A DNA stretch of 17,487 bases from JAFIEN01 sp051859505 (GTDB lineage: Bacteria; Pseudomonadota; Alphaproteobacteria; Rhodobacterales; Rhodobacteraceae): NCBI GenBank assembly GCA_051859505.1, contig JBHYFN010000064.1:1-17487 (forward strand), in the 5' to 3' direction. Below the pieces are notes generated by a model. The model was not told where the DNA came from, searched no databases, and saw nothing but the letters and a program-made list of their open reading frames with translations. Positions 7,937-14,652 of the stretch are shown here, piece after piece (positions within the stretch are counted from its first letter, which is position 1; each line of letters begins with the position of its first letter). The position numbers and the translations under genes were made by a program.

Positions 7937-7955
7937 TTGCAATTCCTTTCTGCAA
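7937..7955. promoter_or_regulatory. Putative SorC-type operator, copy 1
   Basis: Read on the minus strand this is TTGCAGAAAGGAATTGCAA, an inverted repeat (TTGCA/TGCAA, 9-bp spacer). It lies in the divergent region between the regulator and aldolase genes. It matches a site upstream of the binding-protein gene (13537-13555) at 18 of 19 positions. Its AAGGAA segment may also be the ribosome site of the regulator gene, so binding would allow autoregulation. On the plus strand TGTTAC (7958-7963) could be a -10 for the aldolase gene. Confidence 0.65.
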
Positions 7956-8082
7956 CGTGTTACAGGGCGGCGATCACGGTCGTTATCGCCGATCCGGCGC
8001 GACCTGGCAATCGACATGACCGGGGCCCCGGGCCCCCCGGCCCCGTCGGGGCGGATCGGGCAAATGGAAGGCGGGCGACAGC

Positions 8083-8982
8083 ATGACAGGCATGACCACG
8101 GCGGAACGGCGCGGATATCAGCAGATCTGCGGCGCGAACGGGGCGATGATGGTCATCGCCTGCGATCAGCGCGGCGGCATGCGCCAGGTCCTTGCCGAGA
8201 CCGAGGAGGCGCGCAACGCCATTTCGAACGCGGTGCTGGGCCTGACCAAGATGGATATCGCCGCACATCTGGCGGTGCATGCCGGCTGTGTCCTGGTGGA
8301 TCCGGTCTGTGCCGTGCCGGCGATCATCGACGAGGGGGTTCTGGACCGGACCACCGCACTTCTGATCGGGATCGACGCCTCGGGCTTTGATCTGACGCCC
8401 GAGGGCTACCGGATCTCGAACATGGTCGAGGGGATCACCGCGCGGCGGGTGCGCGAACTGGGCGGGACGGGGGCCAAGGTTATGGTCTATCTGCGCGCCG
8501 ACCGGCCCGAGGCCAATACCCGCAACCTCGAGACGCTGCGCGAGGTGATTGCCGACTACCGCGCCGAGGATCTGCTGCTGGTCGTCGAATTCCTGACCTA
8601 TGCGCTGCCCGACGAGGCGCCCGAGGCCTATCGCGCGCGGATCCCCGAACTGATCGAGGGCGGTGTGCGGCTCTGCCTCGATCTGGGGGCCAAGGTGCTC
8701 AAGATCCCCTATCCGGGCACGCCGGAGGCCTGCGCGAATGTCACCGCCATGGCGGGCGAGGTGCCCTGGGCCGTCTTGTCGGCGGGGGTGGATCATGCCA
8801 CCTTCCTCGGGCAGGTGGAGACGGCGATGGAAAACGGCGCATCGGGGGTGATCGCGGGGCGCTCGCTCTGGAAGGATTGCATCTCGCTGGATCGGAGGGT
8901 GACGGCAGAGCGGCTTCGGACGCTGGCCGTGCCGCGGTTGCGGGAACTGCAGGCGGTGATCGCCCGTCACTTTCCCGGCTGA
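8083..8982 (+). CDS. LacD/YihT-family class I aldolase
   Basis: This 299-aa TIM-barrel class I aldolase is related to tagatose-1,6-bisphosphate aldolase (LacD) and sulfofructose-phosphate aldolase (YihT). Visible family segments are MVIACDQRGGMRQVL (about 23-37), GAKVLKIPYPGT (about 202-213, with K207 the likely Schiff-base lysine), and WAVLSAGVDHATFLGQVE near 227-244, followed by ENGASGVIAGRSLWKD. The family cleaves phosphorylated ketoses to dihydroxyacetone phosphate and an aldehyde; the exact sugar cannot be read from the sequence. The ATG at 8083 has GGAAGGCGG upstream; an in-frame ATG three codons later is an alternative. It is the first gene of a plus-strand unit with the ROK kinase and is divergent from the SorC-type regulator, which probably controls it. 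Confidence 0.87.
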   Translation: MTGMTTAERRGYQQICGANGAMMVIACDQRGGMRQVLAETEEARNAISNAVLGLTKMDIAAHLAVHAGCVLVDPVCAVPAIIDEGVLDRTTALLIGIDASGFDLTPEGYRISNMVEGITARRVRELGGTGAKVMVYLRADRPEANTRNLETLREVIADYRAEDLLLVVEFLTYALPDEAPEAYRARIPELIEGGVRLCLDLGAKVLKIPYPGTPEACANVTAMAGEVPWAVLSAGVDHATFLGQVETAMENGASGVIAGRSLWKDCISLDRRVTAERLRTLAVPRLRELQAVIARHFPG

Positions 8983-9016
8983 CGGATTTGGCGCAGGCGC
9001 GCGGCCCGGGGGGGGG

Positions 9017-9040
9017 GGCGTAATTTGGCCAAATACCGCC
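9017..9040. repeat. Solitary copy of the AT-rich palindrome between aldolase and ROK genes
   Basis: The core ATTTGGCCAAAT (9023-9034) is flanked by GGCG and CGCC arms, giving a 24-bp palindrome with two mismatched pairs. It directly follows an 11-G run (9008-9018), 34 bases after the aldolase stop. Where other copies read GCGGAATTTGG, this one reads GCGTAATTTGG, which creates an in-frame TAA (9021-9023) upstream of the ROK domain. Confidence 0.8.
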
Positions 9041-10478
9041 GGCGCCGGCCCCGGCGATCGGGATCGACATCGGCGGCACGCATATCCGCGCGGCCCGCGT
9101 CGACGGGGCAGGGCGGATCCTCGCCCGCGCCCGGACGCAAAGCAGCCCCGATCCGGAAGTCGTCCTGCAGCGTTGCCTTGATCTGATCGCCCGTCTGCGC
9201 GGCCCCGAGGTGGCAAGCATCGGCATCGGCATTCCGGGCCAGGTGGATGCGGACCGCAGGGTGGCGCTGTCGGGGGGCTATGTAGACCTGTCCCGACTGC
9301 CCTTCGTGGACCGGATCGAAGCGGCGACGGGCCTGCCCGTGGCGGTCGAGAATGACGCGGCCATGGCGCTTCTGGCCGAGGCGGCCTTCGGCGCGGCACG
9401 GGGGCGGCCGAATGTCGTGATGCTGACCATCGGCACCGGCATCGGCGGGGCGGTGCTCGAACGGGGCCAGCTTCTGCGGGGCAGGGCAACGGCGGGGCAG
9501 TTGGGGCATGTCGTCGTCGATCCGGGCGGGCGGCCCTGCGTCTGCGGACGGCGCGGCTGCGTCGAGACCGAGAGCGCCGGCACCGCCTTCGCCCGGCATC
9601 TGGCCGAGGCGGGCCTTCCCGCCGGAACCCCGGCCGAGGCGCTGCTGGCGCGCAGCGATCCGCAGGCGTGCCAGGTGATCGAACGCTGGGCACGGCCCCT
9701 GCGTGCCGCGATCGACAGCCTGATCACGGTCTGCGCGCCCGATGTGGTGGTGATCGGCGGCGGCGCGGGGGCTGCGATGTGTGCCGCGCTGGAGCGGTTT
9801 CCGCCGGAGCGATCCTGGTTCGACGCGCCGGTTCTTGGGGCGCAGCTTGGCGATGATGCCGGCGTGATCGGGGCGGCGCGGGCGGGGCAAAGCGCGGGGC
9901 AAGGCTCGGGTCGGGGGGCGGGTCAAGGCTCGGGGCAAGGCTCGGGCGCCCGCGCCAGGGCCAAGCGGCTGGTGATGATCAACGGGGTTCCGGCCAGTGG
10001 CAAGAGCGCGGTCGCGCGCAGGCTGGCCGAGGCGACGGGCTGGCCGCTTCTGACGTTGGACAGCGTGAAGGCGCCCTTCCTTAAGGAACTGGCTCCGGTC
10101 GACAGGGCGTTGAACCGCAGGCTGGGCGGGGCGAGTTACGAGGCGATCTTCGATCTGATCGGGGATGCCTCGGGGGGCACCTTCCTGATGGATGCCTGGT
10201 TCGGCTTCCAGCCGGTCGAGCGGCTGCAGGCCGGCCTGCGCCGGGCCGGGGTCGAGCACCTGTCCGAGATCTGGTGCCATGCCCCGCCCGAGGTGGTGGG
10301 CGCGCGTTACGCGGACCGGGTCGCGGGGCGGGATCCCGGGCATCCGGGGATGGACTATGTGCCCGAACTGATCCGGCTTGCGCAAGTGGCCCGGCCGATG
10401 GCGCTGGGGCCGGTCTTCGAGGTAGAGACGACAGGGGCGGTCGCGCTCGGGCCGCTGCTGGAGTGGCTGGGGGTCTGA
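9033..10478 (+). CDS. ROK sugar kinase fused to a P-loop kinase-like domain (start codon unresolved)
   Basis: The first ~275 residues are a ROK-family sugar kinase. They contain the phosphate-binding motif AIGIDIGGTHIRAARV at the very start, IGIGIPGQVD, VENDAAMALLAEA, and the zinc/ROK signature CVCGRRGCVE. A GQGSG-repeat linker follows. The last ~170 residues form a P-loop domain with Walker A GVPASGKS (codons from 9984), like AAA_33-type small-molecule kinases. ROK enzymes phosphorylate glucose-type sugars; the second substrate is unknown. The frame is open from just after TAA 9021-9023, but no ATG/GTG/TTG occurs until a GTG at 9210, which would remove the DIGGT motif. Initiation at ATA 9033 or ATC 9057, or a damaged 5' end, are the options. 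I give 9033 as a provisional start. Confidence 0.75.
   Translation: MPPAPAPAIGIDIGGTHIRAARVDGAGRILARARTQSSPDPEVVLQRCLDLIARLRGPEVASIGIGIPGQVDADRRVALSGGYVDLSRLPFVDRIEAATGLPVAVENDAAMALLAEAAFGAARGRPNVVMLTIGTGIGGAVLERGQLLRGRATAGQLGHVVVDPGGRPCVCGRRGCVETESAGTAFARHLAEAGLPAGTPAEALLARSDPQACQVIERWARPLRAAIDSLITVCAPDVVVIGGGAGAAMCAALERFPPERSWFDAPVLGAQLGDDAGVIGAARAGQSAGQGSGRGAGQGSGQGSGARARAKRLVMINGVPASGKSAVARRLAEATGWPLLTLDSVKAPFLKELAPVDRALNRRLGGASYEAIFDLIGDASGGTFLMDAWFGFQPVERLQAGLRRAGVEHLSEIWCHAPPEVVGARYADRVAGRDPGHPGMDYVPELIRLAQVARPMALGPVFEVETTGAVALGPLLEWLGV
9896..9946 (+). repeat. In-frame linker repeat joining the two kinase domains
   Basis: GGGGCAAGGCTCGGG occurs at 9896-9910 and again at 9932-9946, with related partial copies between and before. 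It encodes the Gly/Gln/Ser-rich linker (GQGSG repeats) joining the ROK and P-loop domains. This is typical of slippage-generated flexible linkers and of relatively recent gene fusions. Confidence 0.75.
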
Positions 10479-10497
10479 AGGCGGGCGCGGTGGGGGC

Positions 10498-10632
10498 GGC
10501 GGAATTTGGCCAAATTCCGCCCGCGTCCGGGCGGCGCGGGGGGGGAAGGGCCACCGGAATTTGGCCAAATTCCGCCTTGGGCCCGGCGGCGGGGCGGTGC
10601 GGGGGGAAGCCGGAATTTGGCAAATTCCGGCT
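10498..10632. repeat. Tandem array of three AT-rich palindromes, ~55-bp period
   Basis: The core GGAATTTGGCCAAATTCC is at 10501-10518 and 10556-10573. A core shorter by one base is in 10608-10632. The palindromes are perfect over 24 bp (10498-10521), 20 bp (10555-10574), and 12-bp arms around a single central base (10608-10632). The flanking arms differ between copies (GGC/GCC versus AGCC/GGCT) yet stay complementary. The spacers are G-rich and partly homologous. The array fills the gap between the convergent ROK-fusion and SDR genes, about 20 and 14 bases from their stop codons. Confidence 0.88.
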
Positions 10633-10646
10633 CTGGCCGCCGACCG

Positions 10647-11411
10647 TCAGACCCCGATATGCGCCGTCAGCCCGCCGTCGATGCGGAAATCCGCCCCGGT
10701 GACAAAGCTTGCCGCATCGGAACAGAGATAGGCCACCATCTCGGCCACCTCCTCGACCGTGCCGACGCGGCCCACCGGATGGGCCGCGCCGAAGGTGGCG
10801 ATCATGTCCTCCATGCTCTGCCCGTCCTTGGCCAGCTGCGCCGCGCCATATTCCAGCAGCGGCGTGCGGATCGACCCAGGGCTGATCGAATTCACCCGCA
10901 CCCCGTGTTTCGCGCAATCCACCGCCATCGCCCGCGTCATCGCATGGACCGCACCCTTGGTCGTGGCATAGCCCAGAACGCCATACTGGTTCGTATGCCC
11001 CTGGACCGAGCTGATATGCACGATCGCGCCCCCCCGCCCCTTCATATGCGGCCAGGCGTAATGGCTGGTCAGGAAACTGCCCCGCAGGTTGACATTCATC
11101 ACCCTGTCCCAGCCCGCCACGGTCGTCGTCTCCAGATCGCCATAGGTCTGGATTCCGGCGGCATTGATCAGGAAGTCGATCCCTGGCGCGGTTTCCATCA
11201 CAGCCGCGACCCAGGCCTCGACCTGCGTCTCGTCGGCCACATCGACATGCGCGACCTGCAGCCCCGCGCCCGCCTCTTCCGCCGCCCGGTTGGCGGCCCG
11301 GTCGATGCCGCAGAGATGCACCCTGGCCCCGCCACGCGCCAGCCGCAGCGCCGCCGCAAGCCCCATCCCGCTTGATCCCGTGACCAGCGCCGTCTTGCCG
11401 GTGAACTCCAT
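10647..11411 (-). CDS. Classical short-chain dehydrogenase/reductase, probably a hexonate/hexulosonate oxidoreductase
   Basis: This 254-aa NAD(P)-dependent SDR has the Rossmann motif TGSSGMG (11-17), LINAAG (81-86), the catalytic S135 in HISSVQG, and Y148/K152 in YATTK. The C-terminal block FRIDGGLTAHIG is typical of the family. It lies 12 bases downstream of uxuA on the same strand, with AAGGGGGGCAAGG before the start. Some bacteria use an SDR, as in Bacillus, for D-fructuronate to D-mannonate reduction ahead of UxuA. That role fits the operon but is inferred from context only; another sugar or sugar-acid dehydrogenase is possible. Confidence 0.87.
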   Translation of the reverse strand: MEFTGKTALVTGSSGMGLAAALRLARGGARVHLCGIDRAANRAAEEAGAGLQVAHVDVADETQVEAWVAAVMETAPGIDFLINAAGIQTYGDLETTTVAGWDRVMNVNLRGSFLTSHYAWPHMKGRGGAIVHISSVQGHTNQYGVLGYATTKGAVHAMTRAMAVDCAKHGVRVNSISPGSIRTPLLEYGAAQLAKDGQSMEDMIATFGAAHPVGRVGTVEEVAEMVAYLCSDAASFVTGADFRIDGGLTAHIGV

Positions 11412-11423
11412 CCCTTGCCCCCC

Positions 11424-12605
11424 TTAGTTGACCGACGGATGCGACAGGGCTGCGATCACCCCGCGCAATTCGGCCAGACCCTTCAGCCGGCCGATGGCAG
11501 AATAGCCCGGCTGGGTCTGCTTGTCCTGATCGTCCAGCAGCAGATGCCCGTGATCGGGGCGGAACGGGATCTCGGCATCCGCGCGCCCGGCGGCCCGCCG
11601 CCGCGCCTCTTCCGCCAGAAGGATCCGCAGGACGGCGACCATATCGGTATCCCCGGCAAGGTGATCGTCCTCGACAAAGGATCCGTCCTCCTCGGTCGTG
11701 ACATTGCGCAGATGGACGAAATGCACCCGCTCCGCGAACTCCTCCAACATCGCCGGCAGGTCATTGTCCCGCCGCGCGCCAAGCGAGCCGGTGCAGAAGG
11801 TGATCCCGTTCTCGACCTCGGGCACCGCCTCGAACAGCGCCGCGTAATCCTCGCGGGTCGAGACGACGCGCGGCAGCCCGAACAGCGGAAAGGGCGGGTC
11901 GTCGGGGTGGATGCACATGCGCAGGCCCTCTTCCCGCGCCACCGGGATGATCGCCTTGTGAAAGGCCGTCAGGTTGGCGCGCAGATCCTCGGGGCCCGTG
12001 TCCCTGTAGCGCGCGATCACCGCGGCGATCCCCGCCCGGTCGTGGCTGTCCTCCGACCCCGGCAGGCCCGCGATGATCGTCGATTCCAGCCGGGCGATCT
12101 CTTCGCCCGACAGGCCCTTCACGAAGCCCTCGGCCTTCGCCACCAGATCCGCCGGATAATCCTCTGCCGCACCCGGCCGTTCCAGTACGAAGACGTCATA
12201 GGCCACGAAGCCCACCATATCGAAGCGCAGCGCCAGCCCGCCCGAGGGCATCGGGTGGCGCAACTCGGTCCGGGTCCAGTCCACCACCGGCATGAAGTTG
12301 TAGCAGATCGTCCGCACCCCGGCGCGGGCCAGCCGGCGCATCGTCTCGGTGAAGGCGGCGATCGCACCGGCCGCCTCCGGCCCGCCCAGCTTGATCGCAT
12401 TGGGGACGGGGATGCTTTCCACCACCGACCAGCGCAGCCCGGCCGCCTCGATCACGGCCTTGCGCTCGGCGATATCCGCCTCGGGCCAGACCTCGCCCCG
12501 GTAATGCTGATGCAGGGCCGAGACCACGCCCGTCGCCCCCGCCTGCCGCACATGCGCAAGGCTGACCGGATCCTTCGGCCCGAACCACCGCCATGTCTGT
12601 TCCAT
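11424..12605 (-). CDS. uxuA: Mannonate dehydratase
   Basis: This 393-aa cytoplasmic enzyme dehydrates D-mannonate to 2-keto-3-deoxy-D-gluconate in hexuronate catabolism. Length matches E. coli UxuA (about 394 aa). Conserved blocks are MEQTWRWFGPKDPVSL at the start, VVESIPV, the metal-site segment MCIHPDDPPFP, ITFCTGSLGARRDND, FVHLRNV and IPFRPDHGH. The ATG at 12605 is fixed by a strong GGGAGGACGG site just upstream and the family N-terminus; a longer open frame extends upstream but is not coding. It is the first gene of an operon with the SDR gene and is divergent from a GntR-type regulator across a 157-bp control region. Confidence 0.93.
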   Translation of the reverse strand: MEQTWRWFGPKDPVSLAHVRQAGATGVVSALHQHYRGEVWPEADIAERKAVIEAAGLRWSVVESIPVPNAIKLGGPEAAGAIAAFTETMRRLARAGVRTICYNFMPVVDWTRTELRHPMPSGGLALRFDMVGFVAYDVFVLERPGAAEDYPADLVAKAEGFVKGLSGEEIARLESTIIAGLPGSEDSHDRAGIAAVIARYRDTGPEDLRANLTAFHKAIIPVAREEGLRMCIHPDDPPFPLFGLPRVVSTREDYAALFEAVPEVENGITFCTGSLGARRDNDLPAMLEEFAERVHFVHLRNVTTEEDGSFVEDDHLAGDTDMVAVLRILLAEEARRRAAGRADAEIPFRPDHGHLLLDDQDKQTQPGYSAIGRLKGLAELRGVIAALSHPSVN

Positions 12606-12633
12606 TCCGTCCTCCCTCGTCGACCGTTCAATC

Positions 12634-12747
12634 ATTGGACCAGTTTCCTTGGTCAGGTCCAACAAGATCCGCTTGCTCGCCTTCATATACCCGAGTTTCG
12701 GCGCTTGCCAGATATCTGGTACTACCTTTATCATCGGGTGGTCCAAT
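12634..12747. promoter_or_regulatory. Divergent uxuA/gntR control region with repeated operator-like motifs
   Basis: ATTGGACCA occurs at 12634-12642 and inverted at 12739-12747, near the two gene starts. A third inverted TTGGACC is at 12656-12662. In the middle is the palindrome CCAGATATCTGG (12708-12719), overlapping TGGTACTACC (12717-12726), which resembles the TGGTnnnACC pattern of FadR/UxuR-type regulators. Candidate promoters share this centre: for uxuA, CTGGCA (complement of 12706-12711), 16 bp, TATATG (complement of 12684-12689). For gntR a TTGCCA -35 at 12705-12710 is possible, but its -10 is weak. The likely binder is the adjacent GntR protein, but this is inference. Confidence 0.55.
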
Positions 12748-12762
12748 GAATGGAATCGTCTG

Positions 12763-13488
12763 ATGCCTGCCCTCGCCGCCCTTGCAGCAGAGCCTTCGGC
12801 GGAACCGCGCCAGGGCGCCGTGCCGCAGCTCGTGGCCGACCTGCGCGAGATGATTCGCGCCGAGGGCCTTGTCACCGGCGACAACCTGCCCACCGAGCGC
12901 GAGCTGGCCGAGCGCTTCGGCGTGGCCCGCAACACCGTGCGCGAGGCGGTGGGCGTCCTGCGCGCCTATGGCGTGGTCGAGGTGCGGCCCAAGGTCGGCG
13001 CGGTCCTCATCAACCGCCACCTTTCGGCGGCGCTTGATGTGTTTTCCTTCCAGCTCACCATCTCGCCCGAGACTTTCGCCGATATCCAGGGCTTCCGGCA
13101 GCTGGTCGAGCTGGGCCTTTACGACAGCCTCGCCGCCCGCGTCACGCCCGACGACCTTGCCGCGCTCGAGGCGCATAACGCGGCCATGCTGAACGCCGCC
13201 ACCGTGCCCGATTGCGCCGCCGCCGATTACGCCTTCCACCACCGGCTTGTGACCATCGCGGGCAATGCCACGCTGGCCGATGTGTTCCGCATCATGGAGC
13301 CGGTGATCCTGCGCCTGATGGAGACCGGAAAGGAGACGCGGGGCCGCACCCTGGCCCATCGCAGCCACGAGGAGATCATCCGCGCCCTGCGCGATGGCGA
13401 CAGGCTCGCCTATCAGTATTTCATGGCCGATCACCTGCGACAGGGGCTTGGCTTCTTTGATATGGCAAAGGGTGCCGAGACGGGTTGA
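12763..13488 (+). CDS. GntR-family regulator, FadR/FCD subfamily (UxuR-like)
   Basis: This 241-aa regulator has an N-terminal winged helix (about residues 20-82; LPTERELAERFGVARNTVRE is the recognition unit) and a C-terminal helical FCD ligand domain (about 105-235). The FCD domain carries D155 and H159 in DYAFHH, and later histidines H202 and H224 as probable metal ligands. FCD members bind carboxylates or sugar acids, which fits control of uxuA by a uronate or hexonate. The ATG at 12763 is used; the open frame continues 38 codons upstream into the operator region, but those residues are not family-like. The ribosome site is weak. It is divergent from uxuA and upstream of the ABC importer genes. 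Confidence 0.9.
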   Translation: MPALAALAAEPSAEPRQGAVPQLVADLREMIRAEGLVTGDNLPTERELAERFGVARNTVREAVGVLRAYGVVEVRPKVGAVLINRHLSAALDVFSFQLTISPETFADIQGFRQLVELGLYDSLAARVTPDDLAALEAHNAAMLNAATVPDCAAADYAFHHRLVTIAGNATLADVFRIMEPVILRLMETGKETRGRTLAHRSHEEIIRALRDGDRLAYQYFMADHLRQGLGFFDMAKGAETG

Positions 13489-13536
13489 CCCGGGGACTGC
13501 AAGCCGGGGTCTGCGCTGGTTCGGCGCAGAAATCTC

Positions 13537-13555
13537 TTGCAGAAAGGAATTGCAC
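13537..13555 (+). promoter_or_regulatory. Putative SorC-type operator, copy 2
   Basis: TTGCAGAAAGGAATTGCAC matches the element at 7937-7955 (read on its minus strand) at 18 of 19 positions. It lies one base upstream of the -35 box of the binding-protein promoter. Its place between gntR and the importer genes implies that the SorC-type regulator, encoded 6 kb away, controls import. Confidence 0.7.
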
Positions 13556-13584
13556 TTGACGCCCCCACGGGGCAGAAGTGTTAT
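13556..13584 (+). promoter_or_regulatory. Sigma-70-type promoter for the ABC importer operon
   Basis: TTGACG (13556-13561) and TGTTAT (13579-13584) are separated by exactly 17 bp. The spacer contains an inverted repeat GCCCC-CAC-GGGGC (13561-13573). The gene start is 70 bp beyond the -10, and the putative operator abuts the -35, a position suited to repression or to activation by contact. Confidence 0.6.
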
Positions 13585-13653
13585 CGCGACATCGAAACCG
13601 GCCCTGTCATCCACCGCAACGAGGTGCAGGGGGCCACTCTGGGAGGAGAGAGA

Positions 13654-14640
13654 ATGAAGCGCCGTTCGATTCTGGGGGCAGCCGCCCTCGCAGCCCTGAC
13701 CACCGCGTTCAACCCGGTGGCAGCCCTGGCCGACGATCACGAATTCACCATCGCCCTGATCCCGGGCCTGACCACCGACGCCTTCTACATCACGATGGAG
13801 CGGGGCGCCCGCGCCGCCGCCGATGCGCTGGGGGTCGAGCTGGTGTTCCAGGGCGCACCCGATTTCAACCCGGTGACGCAGGTGCCGGTGCTTGATGCCG
13901 TCATCGCCCGCGCCCCCGACGCGATCCTGATCGCGCCGACCGACACCGTCCAGCTGATCGAGCCGCTGCGCCGTGCCCATGACGCCGGGATCCCCGTGAT
14001 CACCGTCGACACGTTCATCGGCTCGGGCGTCTATCAGACCGGCGCAGGTGACGCCGATTTCCCGCTGTCCTACATCGCCTCGGACAACATCCTGGGCGGC
14101 CGGATCGCGGCCCGCGCGCTGGCCGATGCCATCGGCGGCGAGGGCAAGGTCTATGTGTCGAACGTCAACCCCGGCATCTCGACCACCGACCAGCGGGAAG
14201 AGGGCTTCAAGCTTGAAATGGCCGAGAACTTCCCCGGCGTCGAGGTTCTGGAAACCCAGTTCAACGAGAATGACGCCAACAACGCGGCCAGCCAGCTTCA
14301 GGCCGTCTTCGCCCGCAACCCCGATCTGGCGGGCGTCTTCGGCGCCAACCTGTTTTCGGCGCTTGGCGCGGCCAATGGCGTGCAGCAGGCGGGCCAGACC
14401 GGCAATATCCGGGTCGTCGCCTTCGATGCGCCGACCTCGATCGTCGACAACATCCAGACCGGCCTTGTCGATGTGGCCATCGCCCAGCACCCGGCCGAGA
14501 TCGGCTATTTCGGCGTCGTCGCCGCCTATGCCCATCTGACCGGCCAGTCGATCCCGGTCGCCATCGGCACCGGCTTCACGATCATCGACGCCGGCAATGT
14601 CGACGATCCCGAGGTTGCGCGGTACATCTACTCCGACTGA
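13654..14640 (+). CDS. Sugar ABC transporter substrate-binding protein (ribose/fructose type)
   Basis: This 328-aa periplasmic binding protein of the type I fold (Peripla_BP_4 group) has a Sec signal peptide of about 26 residues (MKRRS..., cleavage after ALA). Mature features include FTIALIPGLTTDAFYITMERG at the N-domain, APDAILIAPTDT, GIPVITVDTFI and ASDNILGGRIAARALAD at the hinge/C-domain, followed by GVFGANLFSALGAANGV and VVAFDAP. This pattern is that of RbsB/FrcB-like proteins that bind pyranose or furanose sugars. A strong GGGAGGAGAG site precedes the ATG. It is the first gene of the importer operon; two stable hairpins after its stop probably raise its mRNA level above the downstream genes. 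Confidence 0.93.
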   Translation: MKRRSILGAAALAALTTAFNPVAALADDHEFTIALIPGLTTDAFYITMERGARAAADALGVELVFQGAPDFNPVTQVPVLDAVIARAPDAILIAPTDTVQLIEPLRRAHDAGIPVITVDTFIGSGVYQTGAGDADFPLSYIASDNILGGRIAARALADAIGGEGKVYVSNVNPGISTTDQREEGFKLEMAENFPGVEVLETQFNENDANNAASQLQAVFARNPDLAGVFGANLFSALGAANGVQQAGQTGNIRVVAFDAPTSIVDNIQTGLVDVAIAQHPAEIGYFGVVAAYAHLTGQSIPVAIGTGFTIIDAGNVDDPEVARYIYSD

Positions 14641-14652
14641 CGCCGCGCCTCG

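Noticed and set aside
8083..8982. Sulfoquinovose (sulfo-EMP) pathway assignment from the YihT-like aldolase
   Set aside because: No sulfoquinovosidase, isomerase or sulfolactaldehyde reductase gene is seen. The aldolase family is also shared with tagatose-bisphosphate enzymes.
9008..9018. Sequencing indel in the 11-G run as the cause of the missing ROK start
   Set aside because: The blocking TAA at 9021-9023 is downstream of the run and in the ROK frame whatever the run length. An indel would not remove it.
10498..10632. Classical intrinsic terminators
   Set aside because: No T-tract follows any of the palindromes on either strand, and the even-core copies have no loop. A 3'-end role is possible but not of the standard type.
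12649..12762. Extension of the GntR-type protein upstream to GTG 12649
   Set aside because: The added 38 residues are not like the family and would translate through the operator and promoter region.
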